A stretch of 64,000 nt of DNA from Tetradesmus obliquus (lineage: Eukaryota; Chlorophyta; Chlorophyceae; Sphaeropleales; Scenedesmaceae). Location: NCBI GenBank assembly GCA_030272155.1, contig CP126192.1, forward strand, positions 2,204,501-2,268,500, in the 5' to 3' direction. Positions 1 through 13,095 of this stretch are shown in pieces (position 1 is the stretch's first letter; every line of letters starts with the position of its first letter). The position numbers and the translations under genes were made by a program. Below the pieces are notes generated by a model. The model saw nothing but the letters and a program-made list of their open reading frames with translations. It was not told where the DNA came from and ran no database searches.

Positions 1-712
1 TACATTAGTGTTGGTGGTGCCACTGCTGTGCTTGTTTTGGCTTGTTCCCTGTGTGCATTCAGCTCGCACTATAAGTGTTCACTGCATGCTGGGGGTCAAC
101 TGCCAAGCTTTGTACTGTGTGCTGAGCTCCGCTTGGGTGCTGCACTGTGCTGCCATCGACTGCTGCCAACCTGGCAGGTTGCACTTGCGGCAATTGCGTA
201 CTGTGTGCGTACTGTGTGCATACTATGCAGCTTGCAAGCTGCATTGTAAGCATGGTATGCGAGTGCTGGCTGCTAGCCAAGGGCATCAAGTACAATCTGG
301 TGCAGCAACTCTTCACGCACCATCCAGGTGCAGTTCTGGCGCAGCCTGATGCGTATGTGTCTTTGGAGCTGCACTGGCACTTCATCTGTTGGCACGGGCA
401 TGTGCATGGTGGGCAATGCATGCACAAGTCGCTGCATCAGCTTGTGGCGGTTGCGTGCTTGACTCAAGCTGGCTGCCAGTGGTGTTTGTAACTTCAACAA
501 GGAATACGTGCATAGGCGCATCTGGCAGCAGATCCTGCCCGGATTTTGTATCGCTAAGGTAACAGCAGTCGCGCAGTGCCTGGCTAGCACTATAGTGCAG
601 AAGCGGCATGCTGACACAGATGTGGGCGCAAGTCATGTGGCACAGCAGGTCTCAACATACAATCATTGCAGGAATTGCTGTTGCAACCAGTGCTCCTGCA
701 GTGTGCACCCAC

Positions 713-780
713 CTGACGGCCATCATAGACAGCAGCCCTGTGCCAGCGCCAATGTCCAGCACGTGCACTTCACCATCATA

Positions 781-824
<44 letters not shown>

Positions 825-2543
825 TAGTGTGCTGCACGGCCCGCTGCTGGCGCTGCGCTGCTACTGCCCGCCTGCAAAACACACAGCAGCAAAGCAGCAT
901 AGCCAACTCAGTTGATGGTACGTGTCGTGCATGCAGCGAGCTGTTGATTCAAGGTTGACAGCAGCAACAAGCAAAGCCGAGCCAGCGCTGGCAGCACTGG
1001 TATGCCGATCCACCCTACTACTCAGCCAGCACCAGCAGTACACATGGATTCAACCGCACCTGATGGCTGCATCGTAAGCGCTGTTGCGCGCCTCATCTCC
1101 CAGCATGTCAAAGTGCCAGCGAGGCAGCATTGCATGACGAGGCACACCATGCGGCGACCATGTGTAGCCACGCAATGCATCGCTGCTGCTGCTGCTGCTG
1201 CTGCCAGTGCTGCTGCTGCCACTTGGGGACGGTGCTTGGCTGTCAAGCCTGGCAGGTGGCTGCGCAGCTGGTGTGCAAGCAGCGGCAGCGAAGTGCAGGC
1301 GCAGCTGCTGCACCACGCTTGTGTGCACGGTCACCTGTGAGGCGGGAGGCTTGCTGCTGGGGCGCTGCTTTTCCTTCCGCTGCTGATGCCGCTGCTGCTG
1401 CTGAGGGAAGAGGTCTAAAGCTAATGCATTGTCCAGGTAGTACAGACCTAGCCCGAAGCTGTTGCTGACCGCTGCCGGCGCAGCCTCAGTGCTGCCACTG
1501 CTGCTGTTGCTGCCACCGCAATCGCTAGCTTTCCTCAGACTCGCACTGCCGGCAGTATGCTCTTGGCAGGGACTGCTTGGCAGGGTGTGTGGGCCTGTGC
1601 TGACTGATGCGCCTCCCTGAGCATGCAGCTCAAACCACACCAGCAGCGCATCACAATCACCGTGAAGCTTTGTGCTGCTGCTGCTGCTGCTGTTGCTGTT
1701 GCTGCTGCTGCTGGTGCTGCAGTGGGCTGCGGGAGGGGCGCCAGCAGCAGCTGTGTACTGCCTGAGGTCAAAGGAAAGCAACTCAAATGGAGCGGACGCC
1801 GATTGGAAGCAGCGTGGCCTGCAGAATGCAATGCAAGGCGCAGCAAACGTGTCAGTATCAGGCTAGTGCTCACGATCGGCGCTGCTTCACGTGACAGCTG
1901 CAGTGCAGCGTACAGCTATGCTAGGGGCGCAAAACAGCATGCCGGCCCACCTGTCATGCTCAATGCGCTCGATGGTCGGGTGCCACTTGTACTTGCTGAC
2001 AGGCGACAGGTCAAAGCCTGACACCTGCTGAGTCAACGCAGTGTTGACCAGCCGCCCCTGCAGCCTGACGCTACTGGGCACTGCCAGCGCATCAGGTGTG
2101 ATCAGGCCCTGGGCTGCAGCAGCCTGCAGGGTGGGCAGCAGGCCCTGGCCCAGCACGCTGCACGCAGCAGGGTTTGTCAGCACACAACCTCGGGTTAGTG
2201 CCAAGGGTACGATTGCAGTGCACATGGCCATGGCGTCAAAGCAGAGTGATGTGTCAGGTAGTAATGGTGGCATGTTTGCAGCGCATGAGCATGACCAGCT
2301 GGCAAGCGTGCGACTCGCTGTATTCTATCATAGTGTGCAATCTGCTAATGATAGCACCACGCACGCACAGCCACCGTCCTCATCAATGCTCTGTGGCCGA
2401 ATGTGAGGACAATTAGGCTGCTGCTTCACCTGTAATCCAGCAGGTCAGTCACCACAATGTCTGCTTTGTGGTCCAGGAAGAAGCAGCCAGCAGCAGCAGC
2501 TGTGCCTGGTGATGTGTGCAAGCCAGCACGATCAGCCTGCCCT

Positions 2544-2612
<69 letters not shown>

Positions 2613-4619
2613 GGGCCCAACACATGCACCACTGCATCAATTTCTGCTGTGCTCTGTGCCTCGCCTTGCGTCACTGCTGCTGCTGCTTCCCCTGCGCTGC
2701 GCGCACTGTTACCAACAGCAGCGCTGCTGCTGCCCTCGCTGTACCAGCACCTGCTCAGTGGCACCGGCACCAGTTGCACCTTACTCACAAGGCCCGGCTG
2801 CTGCTGCTTGTTGCCCTCCAGCAACTGCTGTGCGGCCCGAAAGCCCCACCTGCCCTTCTCAACCACCACCACACTGCCTGCACCAGCAGCAGCAGCCAGC
2901 AGCGCCAGCACACCACCTCCTCCATTTGACAGCACCAGCACGCGTGCAGCCGGCCCTTTCTGCTGCACTGCAGCTTGCAGGGCGTGCTTGTAGAATTGCA
3001 GCAGCGGCTCATCTGCTGATAGAGCCAGGCCCCGCTTAGGGCTCTCCAGCTCAGCTAGCTGCACTGTGATGGCTGCAAGCAGCTGCTGGTACTGCTGCTG
3101 CTGCTGTTTGCTGTCAAATGCTGAGTCTGCAATACAGCTGAGCAGGCACTCTGAAGCAGCAACCGCAGCTGGTGCCGCCTGTTGCAAGCGTGGCGCAGTA
3201 GCCCCAGCTAGGTGAGCTGCTGCGGCTGCACCCTGTGCACCCTTTGTGCAGCTATCAACTGCCCCTGCTAACAGCAACTTCTCTTCATCTTCTGCTTCAC
3301 AGGCAGGCTTGCTCCTGCTGCTGCTGTTGTTGCCACCAATATTGTTTTTGCCAACATCAGCATCAGCGCCCCTCATGCTGGTTGTCCAGGTGGGCCGCCA
3401 CTCCCAGTCCTGCGGCTCCCAGGCATAACCCGCCATGCCCTGCTGCAACTGCTCAAGCAGCGCCTGGCGGCCAGCAGCCTGAACACAAAACAAGAGACAA
3501 CAGCATGTTACTAACAGCCAATGGACTACGTAGCTCTACGGTGTAGTGCAGCAGCGCCTGGCGGCCAGCAGCCTGCACACAACGTGTGTGACACCGCACA
3601 TATTCAGGGAATTGGTGATGGAATGAGGCAGTACCTGCAGCGCCGTTGTGCACTGCAACACTGGATCTATAGACGTTCTCCGCTGACGACAGCTGATGGG
3701 CGAGCTGTGCAGTGCACCGCCACGCTTGCAGCAGCGTGCCTTGCTCAGCTGTGTGCTGGCTGACTGGATGCAGCCACGCTACCACAATACATGTACACAG
3801 GCATACTGCATTACACACCTCGCTTGCTCTGGTGGCTGCCCAGGCAGCTTGCTCGGCCCTGAGCCCAGCCTGCACTGCCAGGTGCTGCTGCTGGGCTGCT
3901 GCTGCAGCCTGCGCCTGACGGAGCTTGGCAGCAACTGAGGCAGCCTGCGAGGAAGACGACAGAAGATTTGGAATGAAACAGCAGCTGACACAGTATGCAT
4001 GTTACATGTCATTGGCATTGGCAAGTGGCCACGATTGTCATTGTGTGTATTGGGGACAAGCAGCAGTCGTTCTTCTGTAGTGATACGTGTTCGCTAGCAG
4101 GACGCCTTGCTTGAGCAAGTTCGGACGAAAATCAATAATACTGGTGGTCAGGAACGGCGACATCCACGTAAACAGCATGGCAAGAAGAGTCAAACCCAAC
4201 AATTACCTCTGGTGCATCAAGTGGCAGCAGGTGCTGTAGGTGCTGCAGCAGCTGTACTGCCATGCTGTGCTGCTGCAGGGCTGTCAATGCTGCCGCTTGG
4301 CGATACAGAGGCTTGGGCCAGGTGGGTGCAGCCTGCAGGAAACAACACAGAAAGCGCAAAGAAACGTAACTCAAGCAGTAGTTGGATCAGCTGCAAACTA
4401 GCGCCTGGGGCACACCGTCTGAGACTGTGTTGGTGCTTGGAAAGCATCAAAGGTGAGTGTTCGTGTTGGTTCGTGTGGCTGTTGCTGCTGCTGCAAATCG
4501 CCATGCACACCTGGGCCGCTGCTGTCGCATACTCCAGCGCCTCTTCTGGCCTGTCCAGCTTCAGCAGCACGATGGCTATGTTGCTGGCCAGGACAGCCCA
4601 CTCTGGAGGATCTGAGCAT

Positions 4620-4653
<34 letters not shown>

Positions 4654-4859
4654 GCTGCTGCTGCTGCTGCTGCTGCTGTGAGGGTGGGTCTGCCAACTTC
4701 AACGCTTCAAGGTACAGTTGAAGCGCATCTGCAAGCGGCAGCACGCATGTTCGTCAAGGATGCTTTCTGTATGCTGTTGGAATGCAGCAGAGCGCGCAAC
4801 ACCATCTCACCTGCGAAGTTTCGCGCCTCGAAGGCTCGGCGGGCTAGCTCCTTCAACAT
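713..4859 (-). CDS. TPR and tandem protein arginine methyltransferase (PRMT9-like), 3' end beyond window
   Basis: Probable arginine N-methyltransferase using S-adenosylmethionine. Exons read 4859-4811, 4728-4511, 4332-4207, 3944-3819, 3478-2430, 2157-1951, 1818-1060 and 871-713, with phases agreeing at every junction (about 897 residues so far); the next exon was not found. Residues 1-130 look like TPR helices (FADALQLYLEALKLA; PEEALEYATAAAQ) interrupted by poly-Gln. From about 345 comes a degenerate methyltransferase fold (VLVLSNGGGGVLALLAAA, then DIVVTDLLDY and SVLGQGLLPTLQAAAAQGL), ending in a PRMT barrel segment (LLVWFELHAQGG). A second domain begins near 820 with WHFDMLGDEARNSAYDAAI and reaches the canonical SAM motif VLDIGAGTGLLSMMAVR. 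Human PRMT9 also has TPRs and two methyltransferase modules, but there the canonical one comes first. The start at 4859 is the first ATG before the TPR exon; an upstream exon is possible. Confidence 0.75.
2545..2610. repeat. (GCT/AGC)22 trinucleotide tract coding poly-Gln
   Basis: Twenty-two uninterrupted units lie inside the long PRMT-like exon. On the minus (sense) strand they read CAG and add a poly-Gln run between the degenerate motif I and the DIVVTDLLDY segment. Another coding CAG tract is at 4621-4680 in the TPR exon. Confidence 0.95.
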
Positions 4860-6723
4860 CCTGACCGCTTGCTGATTGGTATGGAGATACACGGGGAAAA
4901 CAACCCAGACAGAAATAGTATCGGGTTGCGTTGTGTTCGGATGTGGAAGTCATGACATCTGGCTTTGCATCGTGAATGTCAAACCGACCTTGGGGGCACG
5001 AACATTGCAGCACGACAAGCAGGATTGCGTGTGAGCCTGAATGTCCTACTTACGTGAAAGTAGGACTTGCGACAGGAAGTTCCTGTGCTGACTGCATGCT
5101 TGAGCAATGCGGAGTTGGGTGACTTCTGATGTCAGCCTACCTGTGCTGCTGTCCAGCCCAGTGCGCGCTGTTGAAGGCCACACCCAAATTTCACTACACC
5201 GGTGTTGTACTGCACCTGTCAAGCTCCTGTGTTACATCAAACAGGTCAGTCAAAACTAGGCATGCAAGCAGCAGTGCCGTCGCACACCGTGCCTCCTGAA
5301 CAGCAATACAGCTCTGCTAACGCAACCAGGGGTAGTGTTCAGGCAGAACAAACCACCACTGCAGCGCTCAATCAGAATCTCAGTGAAACGCATTGTGCAA
5401 TTGTAAAATTGGCACCGAGAGCAAGATGTAACATCCAGCAAGGACTGCATGCGAAACAGTTTGGTGTTGACACCACCAGCATGCACCAGCTGCCGCTGAC
5501 CAGCTAGTCCTGCCTCACTGGGCAACTCCACTCACCCTTCATCCAGCCTGCCAAGCATTGGCAGTACCATTCAACTGTTGTGCAGCAAGTTCAAAGCAAG
5601 TAACTGTGCGCTGCCAGCAATGCCATGTGCCAATATACCTGCCATACAAGGGAGATAAGGAAGCCAGTGTGCATGGCTGGTTGATGTCTGCCTGCAGTGG
5701 GACACCTCAGCTGAACAAGAGAGCACGAATCACGACGGAAACACAGCCCGTTTCTGAGCCACTGACAGGCTCATTGGGCCCTGGATTCGGCCAGTGACTC
5801 TAGCACACTCAATCACCCTTACATCAGCATGTGCATGCTGCAAGAGTCAGTTTGTGTCGCTGTTCACCACAATCATCGCTGTATGAACCACGCACGTCTC
5901 GCACCCAGTGCCCCTCAGAGGGGCCCTCCATATGGAAGGGCCGTCCAAAACTGAAGTGATCACATGCATGCAACAAGCTCAACATGATCAAAAGGTGTGG
6001 AAACATCATACACACATGCTGGCAGATCACAAACCAAGTTGCGGCACACTGATGCAGCAAGCACCGGATTCTATTCCATGCAACAGTGATGAGTGCTGCA
6101 ACTTGCCACCAACCACGGTGTTAACTGTGTATGCGCCTTCTCTAGAAAGGGTGCTCAGTTCTGCACTGGATGCACGTGTGCACTGCGCACACGTAATGGC
6201 ATTGCCAACAAGTCAATGTGTCCGGATGGGCTGGGTGATGATGAGCACAATGGGCAAAACAGCAACTTCTAGCAAAAAAAAGGCAAGTTAGCTATGCACT
6301 GTACGCAACAAAGCTCGTGAGGCACAGGTGCACCATCGAAGCAAATCAGTTTCTGGACCCTGAATGCAAGTGATGTGCTACAAGCTGGTGGGATAAGCAT
6401 CTGTGGCTGCAGTCTGTGAGAAGAACAGTCACAGCAGCCAGCCAGTACTATGCAATGCATGCAGACATGGTGCCACAACCTGACAGACTGTGCGCGTCAT
6501 TTGTGTCCCCTCAAGACTCGATGTCATCTTTCAATGCAAGCCTTCAGCAAGTGCATGATGTAATGCAATTAACCAGTGCCTTGCCAGCAAGGCGTTTGCA
6601 CATGCCGCCACGCTGCATGACCCAACATCGGCACAAGCACAAATCATGCAGTATCTTCAAGGTGCTTGCCTGCTGCACAGCAGCAACACCAGCAAGCACC
6701 GCAGCTGTTTTTGCTGCGATGCA
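4860..6723. other. Intergenic region between PRMT-like gene and cysteine-rich gene
   Basis: No conserved protein or RNA gene is visible. It should hold the PRMT-like promoter (and perhaps an unrecognised 5' exon) and the 3' flank of the cysteine-rich gene. Open frames here are short and resemble no family. Confidence 0.5.
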
Positions 6724-6923
6724 TCACGCAACACATTTGGCACTGGCAGCGTCCCAGTTGGGGAAAGCAGGGTCCGGGCACGAGCAAATGCCATCAGTGG
6801 GGTTCCAGGTGCCACCATTGGGACAGCCAGTGCACACACCGGAGGCATCCCATGTCAGAATGCCAGCGGGGCCCGGGCACGTGCACGTCTTTGCATCATC
6901 ATTCCTGCGGGAGCACACCGCGT

Positions 6924-6973
<50 letters not shown>

Positions 6974-9563
6974 CAACGGCAGCAGCTGTCAGAGGCATAT
7001 CATGGCGGGCGGTCCTCAAGATGTGCTGCGGGCTTGTGCTGCTACAGAGTAAAGACAAAGGATGCAACCAACACGCAAAAGGGCAAGGTACTGCTGGCCA
7101 GGAGGATAGCTGGTGGACACCACAGACAGATTTGCACTGCAGTTGTGAGACATTGGTGGCGCGGAACATGTCGTGTTGGCAGTTGGAGCCAGGCCTATAA
7201 AGTTATGTAACGTGCTGTAGTGTGCTTGAAGGCATTTCCAACCGCACTCGTAAACTCACCACGACACGTTCACACCGCAGTCGCAGACAGAGCCTTGCAG
7301 GGAAGCACCGTCAGCGCATGTGCATGAATACACGTTCCCGGCATTTGCGCCTGGCGTGTAGTCAGCGCCGCCGGGGCAGGTGCATGTGTTTGTGGTGTTG
7401 CTCCACTCAGCACCATCGTAGCATGAGCAGGTGCCGTCGGAACCGTAGTTGGCAATTGCCTGTCCCCCTGGGCAGACGCACGCCCCGTCGACCAGTGTGG
7501 CGCCGTCGTAGCAGACGGTGATTGTGCACTTCTTAGCAAGGCGGTCATATGTCTGGCCTGCCTCGCAGCAGACTGGCCATGTGTTCAGCAGGTTGTTCTG
7601 GGTGGGTGAAGTGCTGCAGGCATGCAGGAACAGCAGCGCGCAGCACCTTGAGAGCCGGTCACAGTAAATGCAGCAGGTTGTGAACACAACAGCGTAGCTC
7701 ACAGGACCGCATCTTAACATGCACCAGTGCATTCGCTGTTGGCGCCCAGCCCATGCAAAGTTACATGGGCGCGGCCTGGCACCAGCGCTGAGCAGCAGCA
7801 GCTGTGCGGCTACCAACAGCAGCTGCGCCCACTCACCACTGCACGCAGGAGGGTGCCTTGTAATCATCGTCAGCAGGAGACACAGATGCAGCCACAGCCT
7901 GTGCCAGCCTCCTGCCGCTGGTCCTTCCCCTGCCCCTGCCCTTGCTCTCCTGCCTGACATAGTAGTTTGCATTGCACAGGCAGGATGTGGCATCTTCGCT
8001 GGCAGTGGAGTTGGCCTTGCACACTGTGCAGGCCCTGCTGCCAGACTTGGCGGCCACAGAGGCTGCTGGGCAGGCCTGGCAGGCATTAGTTGCGGAGGTG
8101 ACTGCAGGGTTAAATTTGCCGGCGGGGCACTTGGTGCAGCCTGGCAGCAGGAGGGGACGGCGCGGGGGCAGTAGCAGATGAGCGTGAGGTCGCTGGTGTG
8201 ATGGTGGTGATGATGTGGCGGTGAGAGTGACATGATGGTTATGTGTGCAGCAGCTGAGACTAGCATAGGCAGGCCTTGAGGATGCAGCCTGGGTGGTGCT
8301 GTAAGCAGCACTTTTTCACCAAACCGCGCAAGCCCCACTGGTTAGGCGACAGCCACAGCATACCGGCGAATTGCAGCCAGGGCAGGTCTGACATCAGCTG
8401 CATGCAAGCCCAGCATGCAGTTGTGCAGTTGTGGGTGGGTTACCATGTGTGGGTCCATACCACACGGCTCACACCTGTTACGCCAGTCACGGACGACACG
8501 TCAGTGGCCTGGTAGCCAGCTGAGCACATGCAGGTTGAAGCCGGCAGGCCGGGGGTGGGGCTGGGGCGCGGGAAGATGGTCGACTTCTCAGGGCACCTGC
8601 AGAGTGTCAGCAGCGCAGCGAGGTACAGCTTGAGAGCTCGCTAGCAGCTGTGCACTGCAGGCTTGGCAAGCTTGGAAGAATATTGACAAGCCTCAGAGGA
8701 ATGTGTTAGGAAAGTAGGGCACCTTGCAAGTGGGGTTGATATGACGCACGGTGCGGGTGGAAGGTAACCAACAGGTGCAGTACCAGATGAGTATGTGCTA
8801 CCACGCTGTCCACACCATGTAGTGCTGTCTTGTTGCGGACAAGGATAGCCTACTGCTGCAGTGTGCATCACATACATGCTCTGCTTTGCGCTACGATCAT
8901 TCAGCTTACTTGGTGCAAGTTGTAGCGTTGGTGGCTGGGTCAGTGGAGATGATGCCATCGCAGCGCTTGCAGCATAAACCCTGCACGGCAGCAAGCAAGG
9001 ACATCATGTGTGACACATCGCGCACGTACATAACCCTGGCACATGTCTGCCGCGTTCTTGCTACACACCAGGCAGAGGAACGTATGCGTGCAACCCAGGC
9101 ACAAGCTGCTGCTCTGTTCTGGCATCATGGCGCTGCTGCAACTGGACAATCCTTATGCTTGTTGCAGGCGCATCTGCTTGTGCAGCTGGGGAGCCCAACT
9201 GCAGTAAGCCGTGTGCAAATTCAGCAGACATCAGTTGCTCGCCTGCGCTAGGTAATCTGGTGGCTTTGACTGAGTCCAATGAGCCCATCATAGGCTACAT
9301 GCATTGCAGCAGTTGTGCATGCCCACACAAGCTGCGTCCAGTGTAACGCCACGTACCTGCTTTGGGGTGTACTGCCCTGCTGCGCACGCCACGCAGGAAC
9401 CTGTCTTGGTCCTGCCCCTGCCGTTCGTTCTGTACTCGAAGTTGGGATCGCAGGCTTGGGTGCCAGTGGGCGGTTTGCAGTTGTCGCCGTCAGCCCTGGC
9501 CAGCGCAGCAACAGCCAGCAGGCAGGCAACTGCCAGCAGGTTGGCCTTGGTCGAGGTCGTCAT
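6724..9563 (-). CDS. Secreted cysteine-rich (EGF/growth-factor-receptor-like) protein
   Basis: Six exons with matching phases: 9563-9357, 8980-8910, 8596-8475, 8140-7837, 7613-7260 and 6904-6724 (412 residues, TGA stop at 6726-6724). The N-terminus is a clear signal peptide (LLAVACLLAVAALARADG, cleavage probably near residue 21-25). The mature protein is a chain of short Cys modules such as CPAGKFNPAVTSATNACQAC, CTITVCYDGATLVDGACVCP and GTCSCYDGAEWSNTTNTCTC, like the repeats of growth-factor-receptor or ephrin-receptor-like cysteine-rich domains that are common in algal extracellular proteins. No transmembrane helix or catalytic domain is visible. It is inferred to be a cell-wall, matrix or adhesion protein; the exact role is unknown. 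A CAG tract (sense CTG) sits directly upstream of the last exon. Confidence 0.75.
6925..6972. repeat. (CAG)16 tract next to a 3' splice site
   Basis: Sixteen perfect units lie in the last intron of the cysteine-rich gene. On the sense (minus) strand this is (CTG)16, ending about 20 bases before the acceptor of the exon starting at 6904, where a polypyrimidine tract is expected. Confidence 0.9.
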
Positions 9564-11420
9564 GGTTGATCTGCAGAGCAGCCAGCAGGTCCAGCGGGTG
9601 AGGAAAACACGTGTATGGTTACATCTCTGTTCATTGTCCGAAAATCGCTTCACACCGCGCAGCATGCTGGCTGAGGTGCACACAACACCAGCAGCTGTAC
9701 GCTGATCAAACTCCGCGACGCTACCAGCACTAGAGGCCGCACGCCGCTCGTTCAAATCATATGTTTGATCTGAGCTGCTACATGGCAATGGCGCACAGCA
9801 GTGCAATTGCAAATGTTTGCCGGGATTATCATTCAGCACCCAGGGGCGAAGATGCGGTGGCTGTGGAGAGCACGCTTACAGCTGTAATTCGTTTTAACAT
9901 TGTGTTCTTACCTTCCAGCCGGCACTATGCGTCAAAAGGACGATCAGCTGGATGCTGCAAGCTGCCCTGCTGATTTTATGCGTCAATGAAAATACGCCTA
10001 CCTCGGTTAGCAGAGAGTCATGTGATAGCGCAACCAAAGTGAGCGAGTTGGGATGTGGCAGTTGGCTTTATGGTGCTGGCTGCCCTGCACCGAGCGTCAG
10101 TGTTATTTCCAGTATAAACGTTGCCGGCGGCACATTGTGCCATGGTGAAACAAACACTGTTAAAACCAGCAAGAGCACCTGAAATGTGAAATTCGGCAGC
10201 TGATCGACGCTGCTAAGCCTAGGTAGTGAGCTCACTCCGAACATCGTCGGAATCGGACCCAACCTACCTTGCTCTGGATGCTAGATGATCCTGGATTTCA
10301 GTGCGCCCATTGATAACATAGGTTCAACTATTATATGTAACACTAACAGGCTCGTGCTTCGGCGACTCAGATGGTACGTGCAGCCGACGTCACAGCTTCC
10401 GGGGTCGACTGCTCACACCTACGAAGCCTGGCAGCTCCGTCAGCTGCTAGACGTACATAAGTTGTGGAGAAACCGTTTATTCATGTACGCGGACCCTGAG
10501 GATGCGCCCAAAGCACGCGCCCGGTCGAGTAATCCAGCTTCCTCAGCTCTGAGGCAGTTGACACTATCTCAGCCGAGACAGTTCATGCTGTATCAGGTGT
10601 GAAGAGTTGCATGTAACACACGCTGCAGTCGCACATTGCAACATAGTGCGTAACGGTTTACTGGCACTCACTGGCGGGTTCAGTGTGATGATTTCTCAAA
10701 AGACGCAGTTGGTTGTTCACAGGGTGAGGTGCTGCTTGCGCTGTCACAGACTACAGCGACTCCCAACGGTACGCTGCTGGCAGCAGCTGCTGCGCAACAA
10801 TCAAAAGCAGCAGCAGATGGCGATGATAATTCACATGCTGCTGAAGTCGAAAGCTGTGTTTTGCAAATCTAGGCCTGCAATGCTGCAGCAGCCAAGATTC
10901 TCGAAACGGCGTCCTACTGCATGAACGTGCGCAGCTAGGTGCAGCTGCCAAACTAAGCAAAGACTCTTATCGGATATGCTGTGAAGCCATCATCTGCCTG
11001 GCATAGGTGGCAACCAGAGATGCGTGGCATAGGCAAGACACTTCAAATGTGTATCTCAAAGACAACGGTGTACAACGGCAACCCAACACAGTCGCCCCAG
11101 CACAGCTCTGCACCCCTGCACTGCTGCACCACGTCCTACACTGCAATGCTAGTTGGACAGCAAGCTTTCCATGCTGGCCTGCTTCCCGCCGCTGCTGCTG
11201 CTGCTGCTGCCCTCTTCTGAATCGTCTGCCGACTCCTGCAGGCACCAGCAGGCGGCCAGGGCAGGCAACCAAAGGGGCGTCAAGTGGTGGCAGCATCCAC
11301 GCACCCACCAGCGTCAGCCGCCATGCAGCGCGTGCTGCACCTCCAATCCCGCAGCTGCAGCAAGCGACACCAACGCACGCAGAGGCCTGCCCAGCTGACG
11401 CTGCTGCTGCTGCTGCTGCT
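9564..11420. other. Intergenic region, no recognisable gene
   Basis: Upstream flank of the cysteine-rich gene and 3' flank of the NFU gene. A 105-codon open frame at 10285-10602 resembles nothing known. No RNA gene or transposon was recognised. Confidence 0.5.
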
Positions 11421-12813
11421 CTACCGCTGCTGCTGCTGCTGCTGCTGCTGCTGCGGCTCGCCCAGCTGCTGCTCCAGCTGCTCAAAGACCTTCAGTGCCT
11501 CCTCCTCGCCCTCATCAGGAGGCGCCTGGCAGCAGCACCAGGCGCAGCAGCACGGGCTTGGTGCCACGCCTCAGCTCTGCTATGTGCTCATCTATGCTAT
11601 GCTGCTGTTGCTGCTGCTGCGACACTGCTAGAGGCCGCATGTTGCTAATGGCTCTGCAGCAGCATGCTATGGGCGTGCCCTACACTGCCGCAGTGCAGCA
11701 AGTGCCTTGTTATGCATCAATGCGCGCCTCAGCAAGCACACAACACAGCGCTGGCTGCACCCTGACTTGACTCAACATGCACAGCCATCTACATGGAATG
11801 CATGCGCCCACCTTCCCACAGCACCCCTAGTGCTGCATAAAAAAATGCTGCTGCATGGCCGCTCAGCGCTGAAAAATGCCGCTGTGTATGCTGGCTCACC
11901 TCCACGACCTGCTTCACCTCCGGGATGTAGTGCATGAGCATGTTCTCGATGCCGCTCTTCAGCGTGACGCTGCTGGAGGGGCAGCCGCTGCACGCGCCCT
12001 GCAGCCAGGCAGCAGCAGCACACACAATTCTGTCATATTACACACACACGAGCCACAAAGCCAGGCCAGTCCAGGGGTCAGCGCCACGGACCGCAACGAG
12101 GCTCAGGCATGCCGCGCACCGCAGTGCATACACATTGATGTGATGACAGTCTTGGGATGTTGCACTGTTCACTGGGCCCGCTGCTACGACTACAGCTGTG
12201 CGTGCTGGGCTTGTGCATAAATGCGGCCCCTTGCGCAGGCAGCGCCCCAACGCACCATCATCTTGAGGCTAACGGTGCCGCTGTCTGCGTCGAAGCCGCG
12301 GAACACGATGTCGCCGCCGTCCTCCTGCACTGCGGGCCGGATGCGCGTCTCCAGCAGCTCCTTGATCATGGCCACCACCTGGGCGGGAAGAAGAACACAA
12401 GGCATGAGGCATGAGTCACAAGGCATAAGGCATGAGGCACCCAGATGTGCATGCAGGCAGCTCCTTGATCATGGCCACCACCTGAGCAGCAGGCAGCATG
12501 CAGGCAGCCAGGCAGGCACGAAGTGTGAGGCATGAGGCGCAGTGAGATGGCAGTATGGTGCAGGCAGCTCCTTGATCATGGCCACCACCTGCTTGAAGGT
12601 GGCATGCGGGCATGAGCCGCAAGGCATGCGTCACGAGGCGTGAGGCACAAGGCATAACCATGTGCATGCAAACACCTCCTTCATCATGGCCACCACCCGA
12701 TGCACAGCACACAGCAGGCACGAAGCATATGGCACGAGGCACAGGGCAACTGCTGTGTATGTAAGTATTGCGCTGCACGCAGGCATGTGAGTGCAGGGCT
12801 GCATCCTCCTCCG

Positions 12814-12869
<56 letters not shown>

Positions 12870-13063
12870 GCCAGCCGCGCACCTCATCATCGTCCTCGTG
12901 GATGGCTGTGTCGCTGGCTGCCAGGCTGTCCTTGTCAGTGAAGAGCGGCTCGCCGCTGCTGAAGTGGTCCATGAGCGCGGCAAACACGTCCGGCTTGAGC
13001 ACAGGCCAGTTGTAGTCGTCGTTCTTGGTGATGGTAACAAAGTCGCTGCCAAAGAACACGCCT

Positions 13064-13095
<32 letters not shown>

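Noticed and set aside
382..636. Possible next exon of the PRMT-like gene (SGQDLLPDAPMHVFLVEV)
   Set aside because: Only weakly like the PRMT region after motif I and it lacks the expected acidic SAM-binding segment; phase could be met but evidence is too thin to include.
10285..10602. 105-codon open frame in the intergenic region
   Set aside because: No family resemblance, no linked exons and short enough to arise by chance.
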